Source: Streptomyces sp. PH10-H1 (GTDB lineage: Bacteria > Actinomycetota > Actinomycetes > Streptomycetales > Streptomycetaceae). Taken from it: DNA of 64,000 nucleotides. The DNA lies in the NCBI RefSeq assembly GCF_030063355.1, contig NZ_JASISZ010000023.1:1-64000 (forward strand). Reading direction: 5' to 3'. Below, piece by piece: positions 49,212-57,317 of the stretch. The notes beneath the pieces are model-generated. The model worked only from the letters and a program-made list of their open reading frames with translations. It did not search any database and was not told the origin of the DNA. The position numbers and the translations under genes were made by a program. Position 1 is the first letter of the stretch; each line of letters starts with the position of its first letter.

Positions 49212-50103
49212 CGATCCGCTCGCACAGCTCGTGGGTGCGCAGCGCGTCCTGCGCGTCGAGCAGTTTGCCGCTGCGCACCGCGTCGAGGAAGGCGAGGATG
49301 ATCTGCTCGATGCCGCGCTGGCGGGCGACCGACACCCAGTCCCCGCGACGGCGCACCGTGGGCTGGCCCTTGTGGTCGATGACTTCGGCGAGGTTGACGA
49401 CCTGGCGCTTGGTGTCGGCGCCGCTCACTTCGAGGATCTCCTCGGTGGAGCCGCTCATCCGGTTCATGGTGCCGACGGCGGTGAATCCGGATCCGGACAG
49501 CTGCAGGACGACATGGTGCAGCAGGCCGTCGCGGACCCTGGCCCGGACATCGGTGTGCTCGATCGGGCCCGGCACGAGATAGCGCAGGGTGTCGACGACG
49601 TGGATGAAGTCGTCGAACACCACCGAGCGGGCTTCCTCGGCGAGCCCCACCCGGTTCTTCTGCATGAGGATCAGATCGCGCGGATGCTCCGCGCACTGGT
49701 TGTAGCCGGGCGCGTAACGGCGGTTGAAGCCGGCCATCAGGCTGACGCGGCGCTGCTCGGCGAGGTTCACCAGATGCCGCGCCCCGGCCAGGTCGGGAGC
49801 GAACGGCTTGTCGACATAGGCCGGGACGCCGGCCTCGATCAGCGCCTCGGTGATCTCGACATGCCGGTCGGTGGGGGCGTGCACGAAGGCGGCGTCGAGC
49901 CCTTGGCCGATCAGCGCCTCAAGGCTGGTGTGCCGGTGCGGCAGGCGGAGCGCGTCACCGACCCGGTCCAGGGTGGCGGGGGTACGGGTGTGCAGGTGCA
50001 CTTCGAGCCCCGGCTGGGTGGCGAGCACCGGCAGATACGCCTTCTGTGCGATGTCGCCGAGCCCGATCACCCCGATCTTCAGGGGGGCGTTGCCGGATCC
50101 CAT
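49183..50103 (-). CDS. Gfo/Idh/MocA family oxidoreductase
   Basis: The 306-residue protein begins MGSGNAPLKIGVIGLGDIAQ with the Rossmann fingerprint and GGGAGAGG upstream. PAYVDKPFAPDLAGARHLVN contains the EKP-like motif (DKP here), and GFNRRYAPGYNQCAEHPRD and FDDFIHVVDTLRYLVPG are typical of the C-terminal domain. It should oxidise or reduce a sugar, cyclitol or related compound with NAD(P). It is monocistronic. Confidence 0.92.
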   Translation of the reverse strand: MGSGNAPLKIGVIGLGDIAQKAYLPVLATQPGLEVHLHTRTPATLDRVGDALRLPHRHTSLEALIGQGLDAAFVHAPTDRHVEITEALIEAGVPAYVDKPFAPDLAGARHLVNLAEQRRVSLMAGFNRRYAPGYNQCAEHPRDLILMQKNRVGLAEEARSVVFDDFIHVVDTLRYLVPGPIEHTDVRARVRDGLLHHVVLQLSGSGFTAVGTMNRMSGSTEEILEVSGADTKRQVVNLAEVIDHKGQPTVRRRGDWVSVARQRGIEQIILAFLDAVRSGKLLDAQDALRTHELCERIVTAVREQSA

Positions 50104-50206
50104 GTGCCTCTCCCGTTCTACCGCGGTGCCACGTCTAGTGTGTTCTGGCAGCATACGGGGCCCGCGGGGGCCGCCGACCGGCGATGCCGCGGAAGCCCGC
50201 GGCGGG

Positions 50207-50254
50207 GATACGTGGTGGCGCTGCTTTGGTGGCGATACGTGGTGGCGATACGTG
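50207..50254 (+). repeat. Direct repeats GATACGTGGTGGCG
   Basis: GATACGTGGTGGCG occurs at 50207 and 50234, and GATACGTG again at 50247, in the leader of the small lipoprotein gene. They may be slippage products or binding sites. Confidence 0.6.
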
Positions 50255-50316
50255 TCACTCCGCGTCACTCCTGCGGGGAATACCCAAGGGCAGCTGTGAC
50301 CGGCAGAGTTGTCCGA

Positions 50317-50754
50317 ATGCGTCATTTGGCAGCAGTAGTGCTCATTGCGGCGACTTCCGCCGTCACCGGATGTACGACGGTGAACCAGCAGCCCGTACCC
50401 GAGTCGTCGCCGGGGCCGGTCGTGCCCGGCTATCCGCTCCCGCAGGACCGGACGATCGTCCGGCAGCCGGACCACGAGGCGCTCGCGACCGTCCGTCCCG
50501 AACCCTCCGCGGAACCGCGGATCCCCACCCCGCGGCCGGAGTCCGCCCCACGACGGCACAGGGCCCGGATCCCGGCGGCGGCACCCGCCCGGTCCGGTGC
50601 CGAGCCCGCCCCGGCCGCCAGGACAGCCCCGCGCCCCCACCCGGCCGCGTCGCTGCCCGGCGGGGCGGGGGTGTGCGCGCTGGGCGAGTCCTACGGCGGC
50701 TGGGCCAAGGACAGTGACGCCTCCCGCATCTGCCACGAGTCCTACGGCCGGTGA
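50317..50754 (+). CDS. Small proline-rich lipoprotein of unknown function
   Basis: The 145-residue protein has a lipoprotein signal (MRHLAAVVLIAATSAVTGC, lipobox VTGC) and a long Pro/Ala/Arg-rich segment (EPRIPTPRPESAPRRHRARI), and ends with a short cysteine-containing motif (GVCALGESYGGWAKDSDASR, ICHESYGR). The terminal Cys-x-Cys pair could form a disulfide. Proteins with this tail occur widely in Streptomyces without known function. It may span the cell wall with its Pro-rich region. Confidence 0.78.
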   Translation: MRHLAAVVLIAATSAVTGCTTVNQQPVPESSPGPVVPGYPLPQDRTIVRQPDHEALATVRPEPSAEPRIPTPRPESAPRRHRARIPAAAPARSGAEPAPAARTAPRPHPAASLPGGAGVCALGESYGGWAKDSDASRICHESYGR

Positions 50755-51323
50755 CCGGAGCCGTCCAGCCGCAGCTCCATCCGCCCGATCGCGGCCCGCA
50801 GGCCGTCGCCGTAGTCGTCGTCACCTAGCGCCCCCGAGGCGCTCTTCGCCCGGACGAGGTGATTGCGCGCCAGCCCGTGCTCCCCGACCTTCACGTAGTC
50901 GGCGGCGAGGTTCAGATGCAGCGACGGGTAGAAGCCCCGCACGGCGAGCGACTCGTGGTGGCGGCCCATGCGCTCGTCGGAGAGACCGTCCGCGGCCCGC
51001 AGGGCCCGTAGATCCCACTCCAGTTCGTCCTCGGGATCGTCCTGGGTGTCGGCCATGAAGTGGGCCAGGGTGCAGCGGTGGAGGGGATCGCCGTCCTCGC
51101 CGATCTCCGCCCACAGTTGACCGAACCGGGTCCTGGCCTCTTCACGGTCGCCACCGTGCAGCAGCATCATGACCTGGCCGATCCGCGTCATGACCGCGTC
51201 CTGCCCGCCGCCCCAGCCCTGCTCGTGCTCGTGCTCCTGCCCCTGTTCCGTCACTGCCGCCTCCTGCGCCCTGCGGGCGTCCCATTCCATGGATTCCTTG
51301 ACGCTATCCGCAGGGTCCGGCAA
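50742..51323 (-). CDS. Conserved TPR-like cytoplasmic protein
   Basis: The 193-residue acidic protein contains helical repeats such as MMLLHGGDREEARTRFGQLW, HRCTLAHFMADTQDDPEDEL and GFYPSLHLNLAADYVKVGEH, consistent with tetratricopeptide-type pairs. An internal ATG (MTRIGQVMML) is an alternative start. I know no function; similar proteins are common in Streptomyces and Frankia. It converges with the small lipoprotein with a 13-bp overlap and precedes nothing obviously coupled. Confidence 0.75.
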   Translation of the reverse strand: MPDPADSVKESMEWDARRAQEAAVTEQGQEHEHEQGWGGGQDAVMTRIGQVMMLLHGGDREEARTRFGQLWAEIGEDGDPLHRCTLAHFMADTQDDPEDELEWDLRALRAADGLSDERMGRHHESLAVRGFYPSLHLNLAADYVKVGEHGLARNHLVRAKSASGALGDDDYGDGLRAAIGRMELRLDGSGHRP

Positions 51324-51329
51324 TCGCGG

Positions 51330-52016
51330 TCAGGCGCGGACTCCGAGGTCCGGGACGCGCCAGTCGATCGGAACGTGGCCCTGCGCCTTGACCGCCTCGT
51401 CGATCTGCGTGAAGGGACGGCTGCCGAAGAAGAGCTTCGCGGACAGGGGCGAGGGGTGCGCGCCCTGGACCACCGCATGCCGCTCGGTGTCGATGAGCGG
51501 CAGCTTCTTCTTGGCGTAGTTGCCCCACAGCACGAAGACCGCCGGGTCGGGCCGCTCGGACACGGCCTTGATCACCGCGTCGGTGAACTTCTCCCAGCCC
51601 TTGGCCTTGTGCGAGTTCGCCTCGGACTCCCGCACCGTCAGCACCGCGTTCAGCAGCAGGACGCCCTGCTCGGCCCAGGGCATCAGATACCCGTTGTCCG
51701 GTACCGGGTGGCCGAGTTCCTCCTTCATCTCCTTGAAGATGTTCCGCAGCGACGGCGGAGTCCTGACCCCCGGCCGCACCGAGAAGCACAGGCCGTGCCC
51801 CTGCCCCTCCCCGTGGTACGGATCCTGGCCGAGGATCAGCACCTTCACCTGGTCGAACGGGGTGGCTTCCAGAGCCGCGAAGACCTCGTCTCGGGGCGGG
51901 AACACCTTGTGCGCGGAACGCTCGGCCTCCACGAACGCGGTGAGCTGCTCGAAGTACGGCTTGTCCAACTCCTCGCCGAGGACGTCCTGCCAGGAGTCGG
52001 GCAGCATGCTGGGCAC
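51330..52016 (-). CDS. ung: Uracil-DNA glycosylase
   Basis: The 228-residue enzyme shows the family 1 UDG signatures: VLILGQDPYHGEGQGHGLCF (catalytic Asp in GQDPYH), LLLNAVLTVRESEANSHKAK (uracil pocket) and VVQGAHPSPLSAKLFFGSRP (minor-groove loop HPSPLS). It removes uracil from DNA in base-excision repair. It is monocistronic. Confidence 0.97.
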   Translation of the reverse strand: MPSMLPDSWQDVLGEELDKPYFEQLTAFVEAERSAHKVFPPRDEVFAALEATPFDQVKVLILGQDPYHGEGQGHGLCFSVRPGVRTPPSLRNIFKEMKEELGHPVPDNGYLMPWAEQGVLLLNAVLTVRESEANSHKAKGWEKFTDAVIKAVSERPDPAVFVLWGNYAKKKLPLIDTERHAVVQGAHPSPLSAKLFFGSRPFTQIDEAVKAQGHVPIDWRVPDLGVRA

Positions 52017-52087
52017 GTCAGGAACCTCCGGTACACGATCCGTTACTGGACTCCGAACGTACCGGGAGCCACTGACAACGCACTGCC

Positions 52088-52140
52088 CCGGGTACTTCCC
52101 GGTGCTTTCGCGGGTGCTTTCCCGGCTGCTTTCCCGGGTG
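52088..52140. repeat. Imperfect GGTGCTTTC repeats
   Basis: Four copies of a 12-15 bp unit (GGTGCTTTCGCG, GGTGCTTTCCCG, GCTGCTTTCCCG and similar) lie upstream of ung. Function unknown. Confidence 0.65.
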
Positions 52141-52164
52141 CCGCATCCTCAGCGGCACGTGAGA

Positions 52165-52207
52165 AATCCTTGGTTCCGGCCCCTGTTCGGGACCGGCACC
52201 AAGGATT
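52165..52207 (-). terminator. Hairpin after the SDR pair
   Basis: Outer arms AATCCTTGGT and ACCAAGGATT are perfect, with further inner pairing, followed on the minus strand by TTTCTC. It lies 34 bp past the stop of the leftward SDR gene. Confidence 0.8.
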
Positions 52208-52240
52208 GCGCGTTGCGGTACGGACGGGGGCGAGGACCGC

Positions 52241-53005
52241 TCAGGCGACGCCCGCGTGCAGGAACAGCCCGCCGTCCATCACCAGAGTCTGGCCGGTGAT
52301 CCAGCCCGCCTGCTCGGACAGCAGGAACGCGGCGGCGCCGCCGATGTCCTCCGGCAGACCGAGCCGCTTGAGCGGATAGCCCGCCGCGGCCTCCTCCTCG
52401 CGGCCCTCGTAGAGCGCCGCGGCGAACTTCGTCTTGACCACCGCCGGAGCGATGGCGTTCACCCGCACCCCGGGCGCCATTTCGGAGGCGAGCTGCAGCG
52501 TCAGATTGACCATCGCGGCCTTGCTGATGCCGTAGGCGCCGATGAAGGGCGACGGCGCGAGACCGGCGACCGAGGCGATGTTGACGATCGCCCCGCCGTT
52601 CTCCTTCTGCCAGGCCTTCCAGGTCTGCTGGGCGAAGCCGAGCGCGGAGATCACATTGGTCTCGAAGACCTTGCGCGCGACGTTCAGGTCGAGTTCGGCG
52701 ATCGGGCCGAACACCGGGTTCGTACCGGCGTTGTTCGCCAGGAAGTCGACACGGCCGAACGCCTCCATGGTGCGTTCGACGGCGACGGCCTGGTGGGCCT
52801 CGTCGTGCGCCTTGCCGGCCACGCCGATCACCCGGTCGGCGCCGAGCTTCTCGACGGCCTCCTTGAGCGCGTCCTCGTTCCGGCCGGTGATGCAGACCCG
52901 GTCGCCGCGGGCCACGAGTGCCTCGGCGATGCCGTAGCCGATGCCCCGGCTGGCGCCGGTGACCAGGGCGACCTTGCCGGTGTCGGTGCGAATTTCACGT
53001 GTCAT
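52241..53005 (-). CDS. SDR family oxidoreductase
   Basis: The 254-residue enzyme has VALVTGASRGIGYGIAEALV (cofactor loop), FLANNAGTNPVFG (NNAG), INIASVAG-type serine strand IVNIASVAGLAPSPFIGAYG with YGISK (catalytic Tyr-Lys), and AVVKTKF. It is a classical short-chain reductase, probably of an acyl carrier or acyl-CoA substrate given its partner. It follows the FabG-like gene by 23 bp on the same strand and ends at a strong hairpin. Confidence 0.93.
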   Translation of the reverse strand: MTREIRTDTGKVALVTGASRGIGYGIAEALVARGDRVCITGRNEDALKEAVEKLGADRVIGVAGKAHDEAHQAVAVERTMEAFGRVDFLANNAGTNPVFGPIAELDLNVARKVFETNVISALGFAQQTWKAWQKENGGAIVNIASVAGLAPSPFIGAYGISKAAMVNLTLQLASEMAPGVRVNAIAPAVVKTKFAAALYEGREEEAAAGYPLKRLGLPEDIGGAAAFLLSEQAGWITGQTLVMDGGLFLHAGVA

Positions 53006-53028
53006 GGTGCTCAGATCTCCGATGCGCG

Positions 53029-53790
53029 TCAGTTGAGCGGGCCGCCGGCCACGTACAGGACCTGCCCGGAAACGAAGCCGGCCTGCTCACCGGTGAAGAA
53101 GGCGATCGCGTTGGCGATGTCGTCCGGGTTGCCGACCCGCTGGACGGGGATCTGGGTCGCGGCGGCGGCCTGGAACTCCTCGAAGCCCATGCCGATCCGG
53201 GCGGCCGTGGCAGCGGTCATGTCGGTGACGATGAAGCCGGGCGCCACGGCGTTGGCGGTGACGCCGAACTTGCCGAGCTCGAAGGCCAGGGTCTTGGTGA
53301 AGCCCTGCAGACCCGCCTTGGCGGCCGAGTAGTTGACCTGACCGCGATTGCCGAGCGCGGAGCTCGACGACAGGTTGACGATACGGCCGAACTTGGCCGC
53401 CACCATGTGCTTCTGCACCGCACGGGACATCAGGAACGCGCCGCGCAGATGCACGTTCATGACCGTGTCCCAGTCGGTCGCGCTCATCTTGAACAGCAGG
53501 TTGTCGCGGAGCACGCCCGCGTTGTTGATGAGGATCGTCGGCGCGCCCAGCTCCTCCGCGACCCGGGCCACCGCCGCTTCGACCTGAGCCTCGTCCGAGA
53601 CGTCACAGCCGACCGCGAGCGCCTTGCCGCCCTCCGCCGTGATCTGCTCGACGGTCTCCTTGCAGCCGTCCTCGTCGAGGTCCAGTACGGCGACGGCGCG
53701 GCCCTCGGCCGCCAGCCGCTTGGCGGTGGCGGCGCCGATCCCGCGCGCGGCCCCCGTCACGATCGCGACGCGCTGCTCGGTCGTGGACAT
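53029..53790 (-). CDS. 3-oxoacyl-ACP reductase-like SDR
   Basis: The 253-residue enzyme has VAIVTGAARGIGAATAKRLA, INNAGVLRDNLLFKMSATDW, IVNLSSSSALGNRGQVNYSA with YSAAK (catalytic Tyr-Lys), and a C-terminus VSGQVLYVAGGPLN. The NAGVLRD segment is typical of FabG-like enzymes of beta-oxidation and fatty-acid pathways. Start MSTTEQ with AAAAGGAG upstream. It is the first gene of a two-SDR operon. Confidence 0.92.
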   Translation of the reverse strand: MSTTEQRVAIVTGAARGIGAATAKRLAAEGRAVAVLDLDEDGCKETVEQITAEGGKALAVGCDVSDEAQVEAAVARVAEELGAPTILINNAGVLRDNLLFKMSATDWDTVMNVHLRGAFLMSRAVQKHMVAAKFGRIVNLSSSSALGNRGQVNYSAAKAGLQGFTKTLAFELGKFGVTANAVAPGFIVTDMTAATAARIGMGFEEFQAAAATQIPVQRVGNPDDIANAIAFFTGEQAGFVSGQVLYVAGGPLN

Positions 53791-53871
53791 GCAGTCTCCT
53801 TTTACCCTCAAATGCGGCTCTTGCCCTGAAAGCGACGCCGCGCGGACTCCGCCCGGACTCCGCACATGAGC

Positions 53872-53887
53872 AACCGCTTAGTAGGTT
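53872..53887. promoter_or_regulatory. Weak palindrome upstream of the SDR operon
   Basis: AACCGCTTAGTAGGTT, read on the other strand AACCTACTAAGCGGTT, has AACC/GGTT ends around a CTTAGTAG core and lies about 80 bp upstream of the FabG-like gene. Motifs containing ACTAAGCG occur at TetR-controlled acyl-CoA genes. Tentative. Confidence 0.35.
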
Positions 53888-53948
53888 AGTTGTCGAAACC
53901 GTAGGAGCCCTGTGACCCGCTGTCAACGGAACCCCTCGCGAGTGTGTT

Positions 53949-54347
53949 TCAGCGCACCAGGAGACCGAGCAGCCGGTCCACCTCCGCCTCGGGGTCCGCG
54001 GTCAGCCCGGTGTGGATCGGACCGGGCTGGACCACCGTGCTGCGCGGAGCGGTGAGCCAGCGGAAACGCCGCCCCGCGTCATCGCCGGCGGCCTGCCCGG
54101 CCCGCTCCCCGCCCTCGCACACGCCTTCGTACCCGCGCAGCGCGGCCCGCACCCCTTCGACGTCCACCTGCGCGTCGAGGCAGCGCAGCCGCGCCTCGTC
54201 GAGGTGGATCCGCGCGCCGACGAAAGACTTCGCGCGGCAGTACACGAGCACGCCCGCGTTGATCATCTCGCCGCGCTCGATCCGCGGTACGACCCGTACC
54301 AGCGCATACTCGAACACATCGCGGCCACTGCCCCGGTACCCGGTCAC
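53949..54347 (-). CDS. DUF3037 protein, partner of the HipA-like kinase
   Basis: The 132-residue protein reads EYALVRVVPRIERGEMINAG, VLVYCRAKSFVGARIHLDEA, and a C-terminal FRWLTAPRSTVVQPGPIHTG, which I recognise as DUF3037. The GTG start overlaps the stop of the upstream HipA-like gene by four bases (GTGA), indicating coupled translation. The molecular role is unknown; the pair is conserved in many bacteria. Confidence 0.85.
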   Translation of the reverse strand: MTGYRGSGRDVFEYALVRVVPRIERGEMINAGVLVYCRAKSFVGARIHLDEARLRCLDAQVDVEGVRAALRGYEGVCEGGERAGQAAGDDAGRRFRWLTAPRSTVVQPGPIHTGLTADPEAEVDRLLGLLVR

Positions 54348-55165
54348 TTCGCGGCCTTCCCGTCCACCCAGGTGCGCAGCCAGGTCGGCGCTTCCTGTTT
54401 CTGCTTCTGTTCCGGCACGAGGGCGATCCGCTCGTGCACGGAACCCGCGCGGGCGAGCAGCACCCGCTCGTAGGCCCGCCTGACGTCTTCGGGTCCGTCG
54501 AAACCCGGCTCGTCAGCGATCCACTCGTCGGGCACGAGCGCGGTGACCTCGCGCAGCAGGTCGCCGGTCACCTTGGGCGCGAGCTCGGCCGCGGCGGCCG
54601 CCGGGTCGGGCGAGAAGCGGGACAGGGCGTGGTCTGCGGCGTCGAAAGGCTTGGCCGACGTCTGCTCGGCGGTCTTCCAGTTGTGGTGCCAGATCAGCGA
54701 GGCGCCGTGGTCGATGAGCCAGAGGTCCTTGTGCCAGATCAGCAGATTGGGGTTGCGCCAGGAGCGGTCCACATTGCCGATCAGGGCATCGAACCAGACG
54801 ATGCGGCCGGCCTCGGCCGGATCGATCTCGAAGACCAGCGGGTCGAATCCGAACGAGCCCGGCAGGAAATCCATCCCCAGGTTGAGGCCGCCGCTGGCCT
54901 TGAGCAGATCCTGGATCTCCGCGTCGGGCTCGCCGAGCCCGATCACCGGGTCGAACTGGAACCGCACCAGTTCGGGGATGCGCAGCCCCAGCCGGCGGGC
55001 CAGCTCGCCCGCCACCACCTCGGCGACCAGCGCCTTGCGGCCCTGGGCGGCTCCGGTGAACTTCACGACATATGTGCCGAGGTCGTCCGCCTCGACCACC
55101 CCCGGCACCGAGCCGCCCTCGCGCAAGGGCGTCACGTAACGGATTCCTGTGACCTCTGTGAGCAT
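54344..55165 (-). CDS. HipA-like kinase
   Basis: The 273-residue protein has the HipA/PI3-4-kinase-like fold: GTYVVKFTGAAQGRKALVAE (ATP-binding lysine), RIVWFDALIGNVDRSWRNPN (catalytic-loop region with D and N) and LLIWHKDLWLIDHGASLIWH (metal-binding DHG). It lacks HipA's N-terminal subdomain and is shorter than classical HipA (about 440 residues). No HipB-like antitoxin is adjacent; instead the next gene is DUF3037. It may phosphorylate a protein or other target, with unknown consequence. Confidence 0.85.
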   Translation of the reverse strand: MLTEVTGIRYVTPLREGGSVPGVVEADDLGTYVVKFTGAAQGRKALVAEVVAGELARRLGLRIPELVRFQFDPVIGLGEPDAEIQDLLKASGGLNLGMDFLPGSFGFDPLVFEIDPAEAGRIVWFDALIGNVDRSWRNPNLLIWHKDLWLIDHGASLIWHHNWKTAEQTSAKPFDAADHALSRFSPDPAAAAAELAPKVTGDLLREVTALVPDEWIADEPGFDGPEDVRRAYERVLLARAGSVHERIALVPEQKQKQEAPTWLRTWVDGKAAK

Positions 55166-55410
55166 TCCACCAGGCTACGTGCGAGGCGCGGAGCGGACGA
55201 TCAGCCACCGGCGGGGTACCGGGGTGGGGCGACGTTGGCGATGGGTGCCGGCTTTGGCATGCGGGTCCGTGTGGGTGCCGGCTGGAATTCCTGCGGATCA
55301 CGTTGAACGCGCCGGAGGATCTCTGCGTATGACGTGGCGGGCGCACAACACGCCCGCCGGGCGGCGCTCCCCCGCCACCCGGCTCTTCTCCAGCCGACAG
55401 GAAGTGTCAC

Positions 55411-55899
55411 ATGACCGATACGTCCGGTATCCCAGTGGCTCCGACCCGCCGCACGATGGTCGCTGCGGCGGGCGGCGTAGGTCTCATCGCCGCGCTGAGC
55501 GCGTGCGGCGGGTCGGATTCGCCGAAGGCCAGCGACTCCAAGCAGACCACGACTCCGCCGTCGGAGTCCTCGGCACCGGACCCGTCCGCCACCACTGGGG
55601 GCGGAGACGGTGGCGCGTCGCTGGCCAAGACGGCGGACATCCCGGTGGGCGGCGGGAAGATCTTCGCGGACCAGAAGGTCGTCGTCACCCAGCCGACCGC
55701 CGGTGATTTCAAAGCGTTCTCGTCGATCTGCACCCATCAGGGCTGCGCGGTGAGCGAGGTGGCGGACGGCACCATCAACTGCCCCTGCCACGGCAGCAAG
55801 TACCACATCGCGGACGGCAGCGTCGCGAACGGTCCGGCGACCAAACCACTCGCCGCCGCCAAGGTCACCGTCTCGAGCGACTCGTTGAAGCTGGGCTGA
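55411..55899 (+). CDS. Rieske [2Fe-2S] lipoprotein
   Basis: The 162-residue protein has a twin-arginine-type signal (PTRRTMVAAAGGVGLIAALS) ending in a lipobox SAC, then a Ser/Thr/Pro linker. The Rieske domain binds its cluster through ICTHQGCAVSEV and INCPCHGSKYHIADGS, with the two Cys and two His ligands intact. It is exported folded and lipid-anchored, so probably a small extracytoplasmic electron carrier. No redox partner is adjacent. Confidence 0.93.
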   Translation: MTDTSGIPVAPTRRTMVAAAGGVGLIAALSACGGSDSPKASDSKQTTTPPSESSAPDPSATTGGGDGGASLAKTADIPVGGGKIFADQKVVVTQPTAGDFKAFSSICTHQGCAVSEVADGTINCPCHGSKYHIADGSVANGPATKPLAAAKVTVSSDSLKLG

Positions 55900-55902
55900 C
55901 CG

Positions 55903-56556
55903 CTACGGATTTCCTCCTCGCTGTCCCTGCCGCTTCCAGCAGGCCAGGATGTCGTCGGTCGCACTGATCGTGGAGACGAGCGCGAGGGTGTGGCGGACGA
56001 CGGCCTCGGTGTATTCGCGGGGCACCCCCGCGATGGCGTCGGCGGGGACCACCACCTGGTACCCCAGGTTGACCGCGTCGAAGACGGCGTTGGGGATCGC
56101 GATGTTCGCGGAGACCCCGGCGACGATCAGGGTGCGGCAGCCGAGATTGCGCAGCAGGGCGTCCACATCGGTCCCGGCGATCGGCGACAGCCCGTGCAGT
56201 CGCCGTACGACCAGGTCACCGTCGGCGAGCGGGATGCCGTCGGCGAGCCGGACGGCTGGCGTGCCGGTCAGCTGCTGAACGGGCAGCCGACCCGCGGCGC
56301 GGAACAGCCGTGCGTTGTGGTTGGCGCCTCGCCCGTCCGGGCGGCGTTCGGCGATGGCGTGCAGGACGGCGGCGCCCACCTCATGGGCGCCGCCGACCAG
56401 GCGTGCCACATTCCCCAGCGCCCCGGACTCCCGCGCCTCGGCGGCGAGCTCCGGCAGCGCACTGTCCGGCCCGACGACACCGCGCTGGCACTCCACGGTC
56501 AGAACGGCGGTGACCGCAGGATCCAGCAGCTCCACGAGCCGGTCGCTCGGCGCCAT
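55903..56556 (-). CDS. Isochorismatase-like cysteine hydrolase
   Basis: The 217-residue protein has the catalytic aspartate position replaced within VLTVECQRGVVGPDSALPEL (Glu-Cys where many members have Asp-x-Gln). LRNLGCRTLIVAGVSANIAI is the nucleophile strand, but the expected nucleophilic cysteine position reads Ser-Ala-Asn (GVSANIAIPNA in place of GxxTxxCV). The fold is clear, but the active site is unusual and may be altered or inactive. Start MAPSDR with GAGGGGG upstream. It is divergent from the PPOX gene with paired operators between. Confidence 0.8.
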   Translation of the reverse strand: MAPSDRLVELLDPAVTAVLTVECQRGVVGPDSALPELAAEARESGALGNVARLVGGAHEVGAAVLHAIAERRPDGRGANHNARLFRAAGRLPVQQLTGTPAVRLADGIPLADGDLVVRRLHGLSPIAGTDVDALLRNLGCRTLIVAGVSANIAIPNAVFDAVNLGYQVVVPADAIAGVPREYTEAVVRHTLALVSTISATDDILACWKRQGQRGGNP

Positions 56557-56598
56557 GAATGCCCCCTCGTACGACGGACCAGGACGGGGCGACCGTAA

Positions 56599-56613
56599 CT
56601 GACGAATCGTCAG
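56599..56613. promoter_or_regulatory. Operator-like palindrome upstream of the isochorismatase gene
   Basis: CTGACGAATCGTCAG is a perfect inverted repeat (7-base arms, single-base centre), 43 bp from the start codon. It shares the CTGAC half-site with the second palindrome at 56713. Confidence 0.65.
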
Positions 56614-56712
56614 ACAGGAAGGGATGCGGCGCCGGGGACAGCCCGTCGGCCCGCCAGCGGGAGGCCACGACCGGAGCGGCACTGGACGGCCGGGCCGCCA
56701 TCCCCCATTATT

Positions 56713-56729
56713 TCTGACACACAGTCAGA
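56713..56729. promoter_or_regulatory. TetR-type operator upstream of the PPOX gene
   Basis: TCTGACACACAGTCAGA is a perfect inverted repeat with 6-base arms around ACACA, 20 bp from the start codon. Motifs like TGACTGTGTGTCA are typical of TetR operators. No TetR gene is in the vicinity. Confidence 0.7.
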
Positions 56730-56749
56730 TTACTGGAGGTGCTCGACGC

Positions 56750-57214
56750 ATGGCCGTCATTCAGCGGCGGGGCCGCAGAATCATGATGACACCGCACGAG
56801 GTCGACGCCTTTCTCGCGGAGCAGCGCACCTGCCGCGTGGCCACCGTCTCCAAGGACGGCCGGCCCCACGTCGGCGCCCTGTGGTTCGCCTGGGACGGCG
56901 AATCGCTCTGGCTCTACTCGATCGTCCGCAGCCAGCGCTGGACAGACCTGCTGCGCGACCCCCGCGTCTCGGTCGTGATCGACGACGGAGTGGAGTACGG
57001 GGAACTACGCGGCATCGAACTGTCCGGCACCGTCGAATTCATCGGCGAGGCCCCCCGTACCGGCGAGACCGTCCCCGAACTCGGCACCCCCGAGCGGCTG
57101 TTCGCCGCCAAGAACTTCGGCCTCGACTCCATGCCGCACGACGGCCGCCACGCGTGGCTGCGACTCACCCCGGAACGGGTGGCCTCCTGGGACTTCAGCA
57201 AGCTTCCGCGGTAG
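56750..57214 (+). CDS. Pyridoxamine-5'-phosphate oxidase-fold (FMN/F420) protein
   Basis: The 154-residue protein is a split beta-barrel flavoprotein: FLAEQRTCRVATVSKDGRPH, VGALWFAWDGESLWLYSIVR, QRWTDLLRDPRVSVVIDDGV and IELSGTVEFIGEAPRTGE. It binds FMN or F420 and probably carries out reduction of an unknown metabolite; these are common in actinomycetes. GGAGG precedes the ATG. Confidence 0.88.
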   Translation: MAVIQRRGRRIMMTPHEVDAFLAEQRTCRVATVSKDGRPHVGALWFAWDGESLWLYSIVRSQRWTDLLRDPRVSVVIDDGVEYGELRGIELSGTVEFIGEAPRTGETVPELGTPERLFAAKNFGLDSMPHDGRHAWLRLTPERVASWDFSKLPR

Positions 57215-57221
57215 AGGGAGC

Positions 57222-57259
57222 GGGGAGGGGAACGGGGAGGGGAACGGGGCTGGGCGGGG
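57222..57259 (+). other. G-run cluster (possible G-quadruplex)
   Basis: Runs GGGG-A-GGGG-AAC-GGGG-A-GGGG-AAC-GGGG-CT-GGG-C-GGGG lie on the plus strand just past the PPOX stop, between converging genes. More than four G-runs with loops of 1-3 bases fit a quadruplex-forming motif and may aid termination. Confidence 0.5.
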
Positions 57260-57317
57260 CGGCGCTGGGCCGGCTCACCAGATGCGGATCTATCTCTGGG
57301 CACGGGCACGGGCACAG

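Noticed and set aside
50207..50254. CRISPR-like repeats
   Set aside because: Only two and a half units, no spacers of constant length, no cas genes; simple direct repeats.
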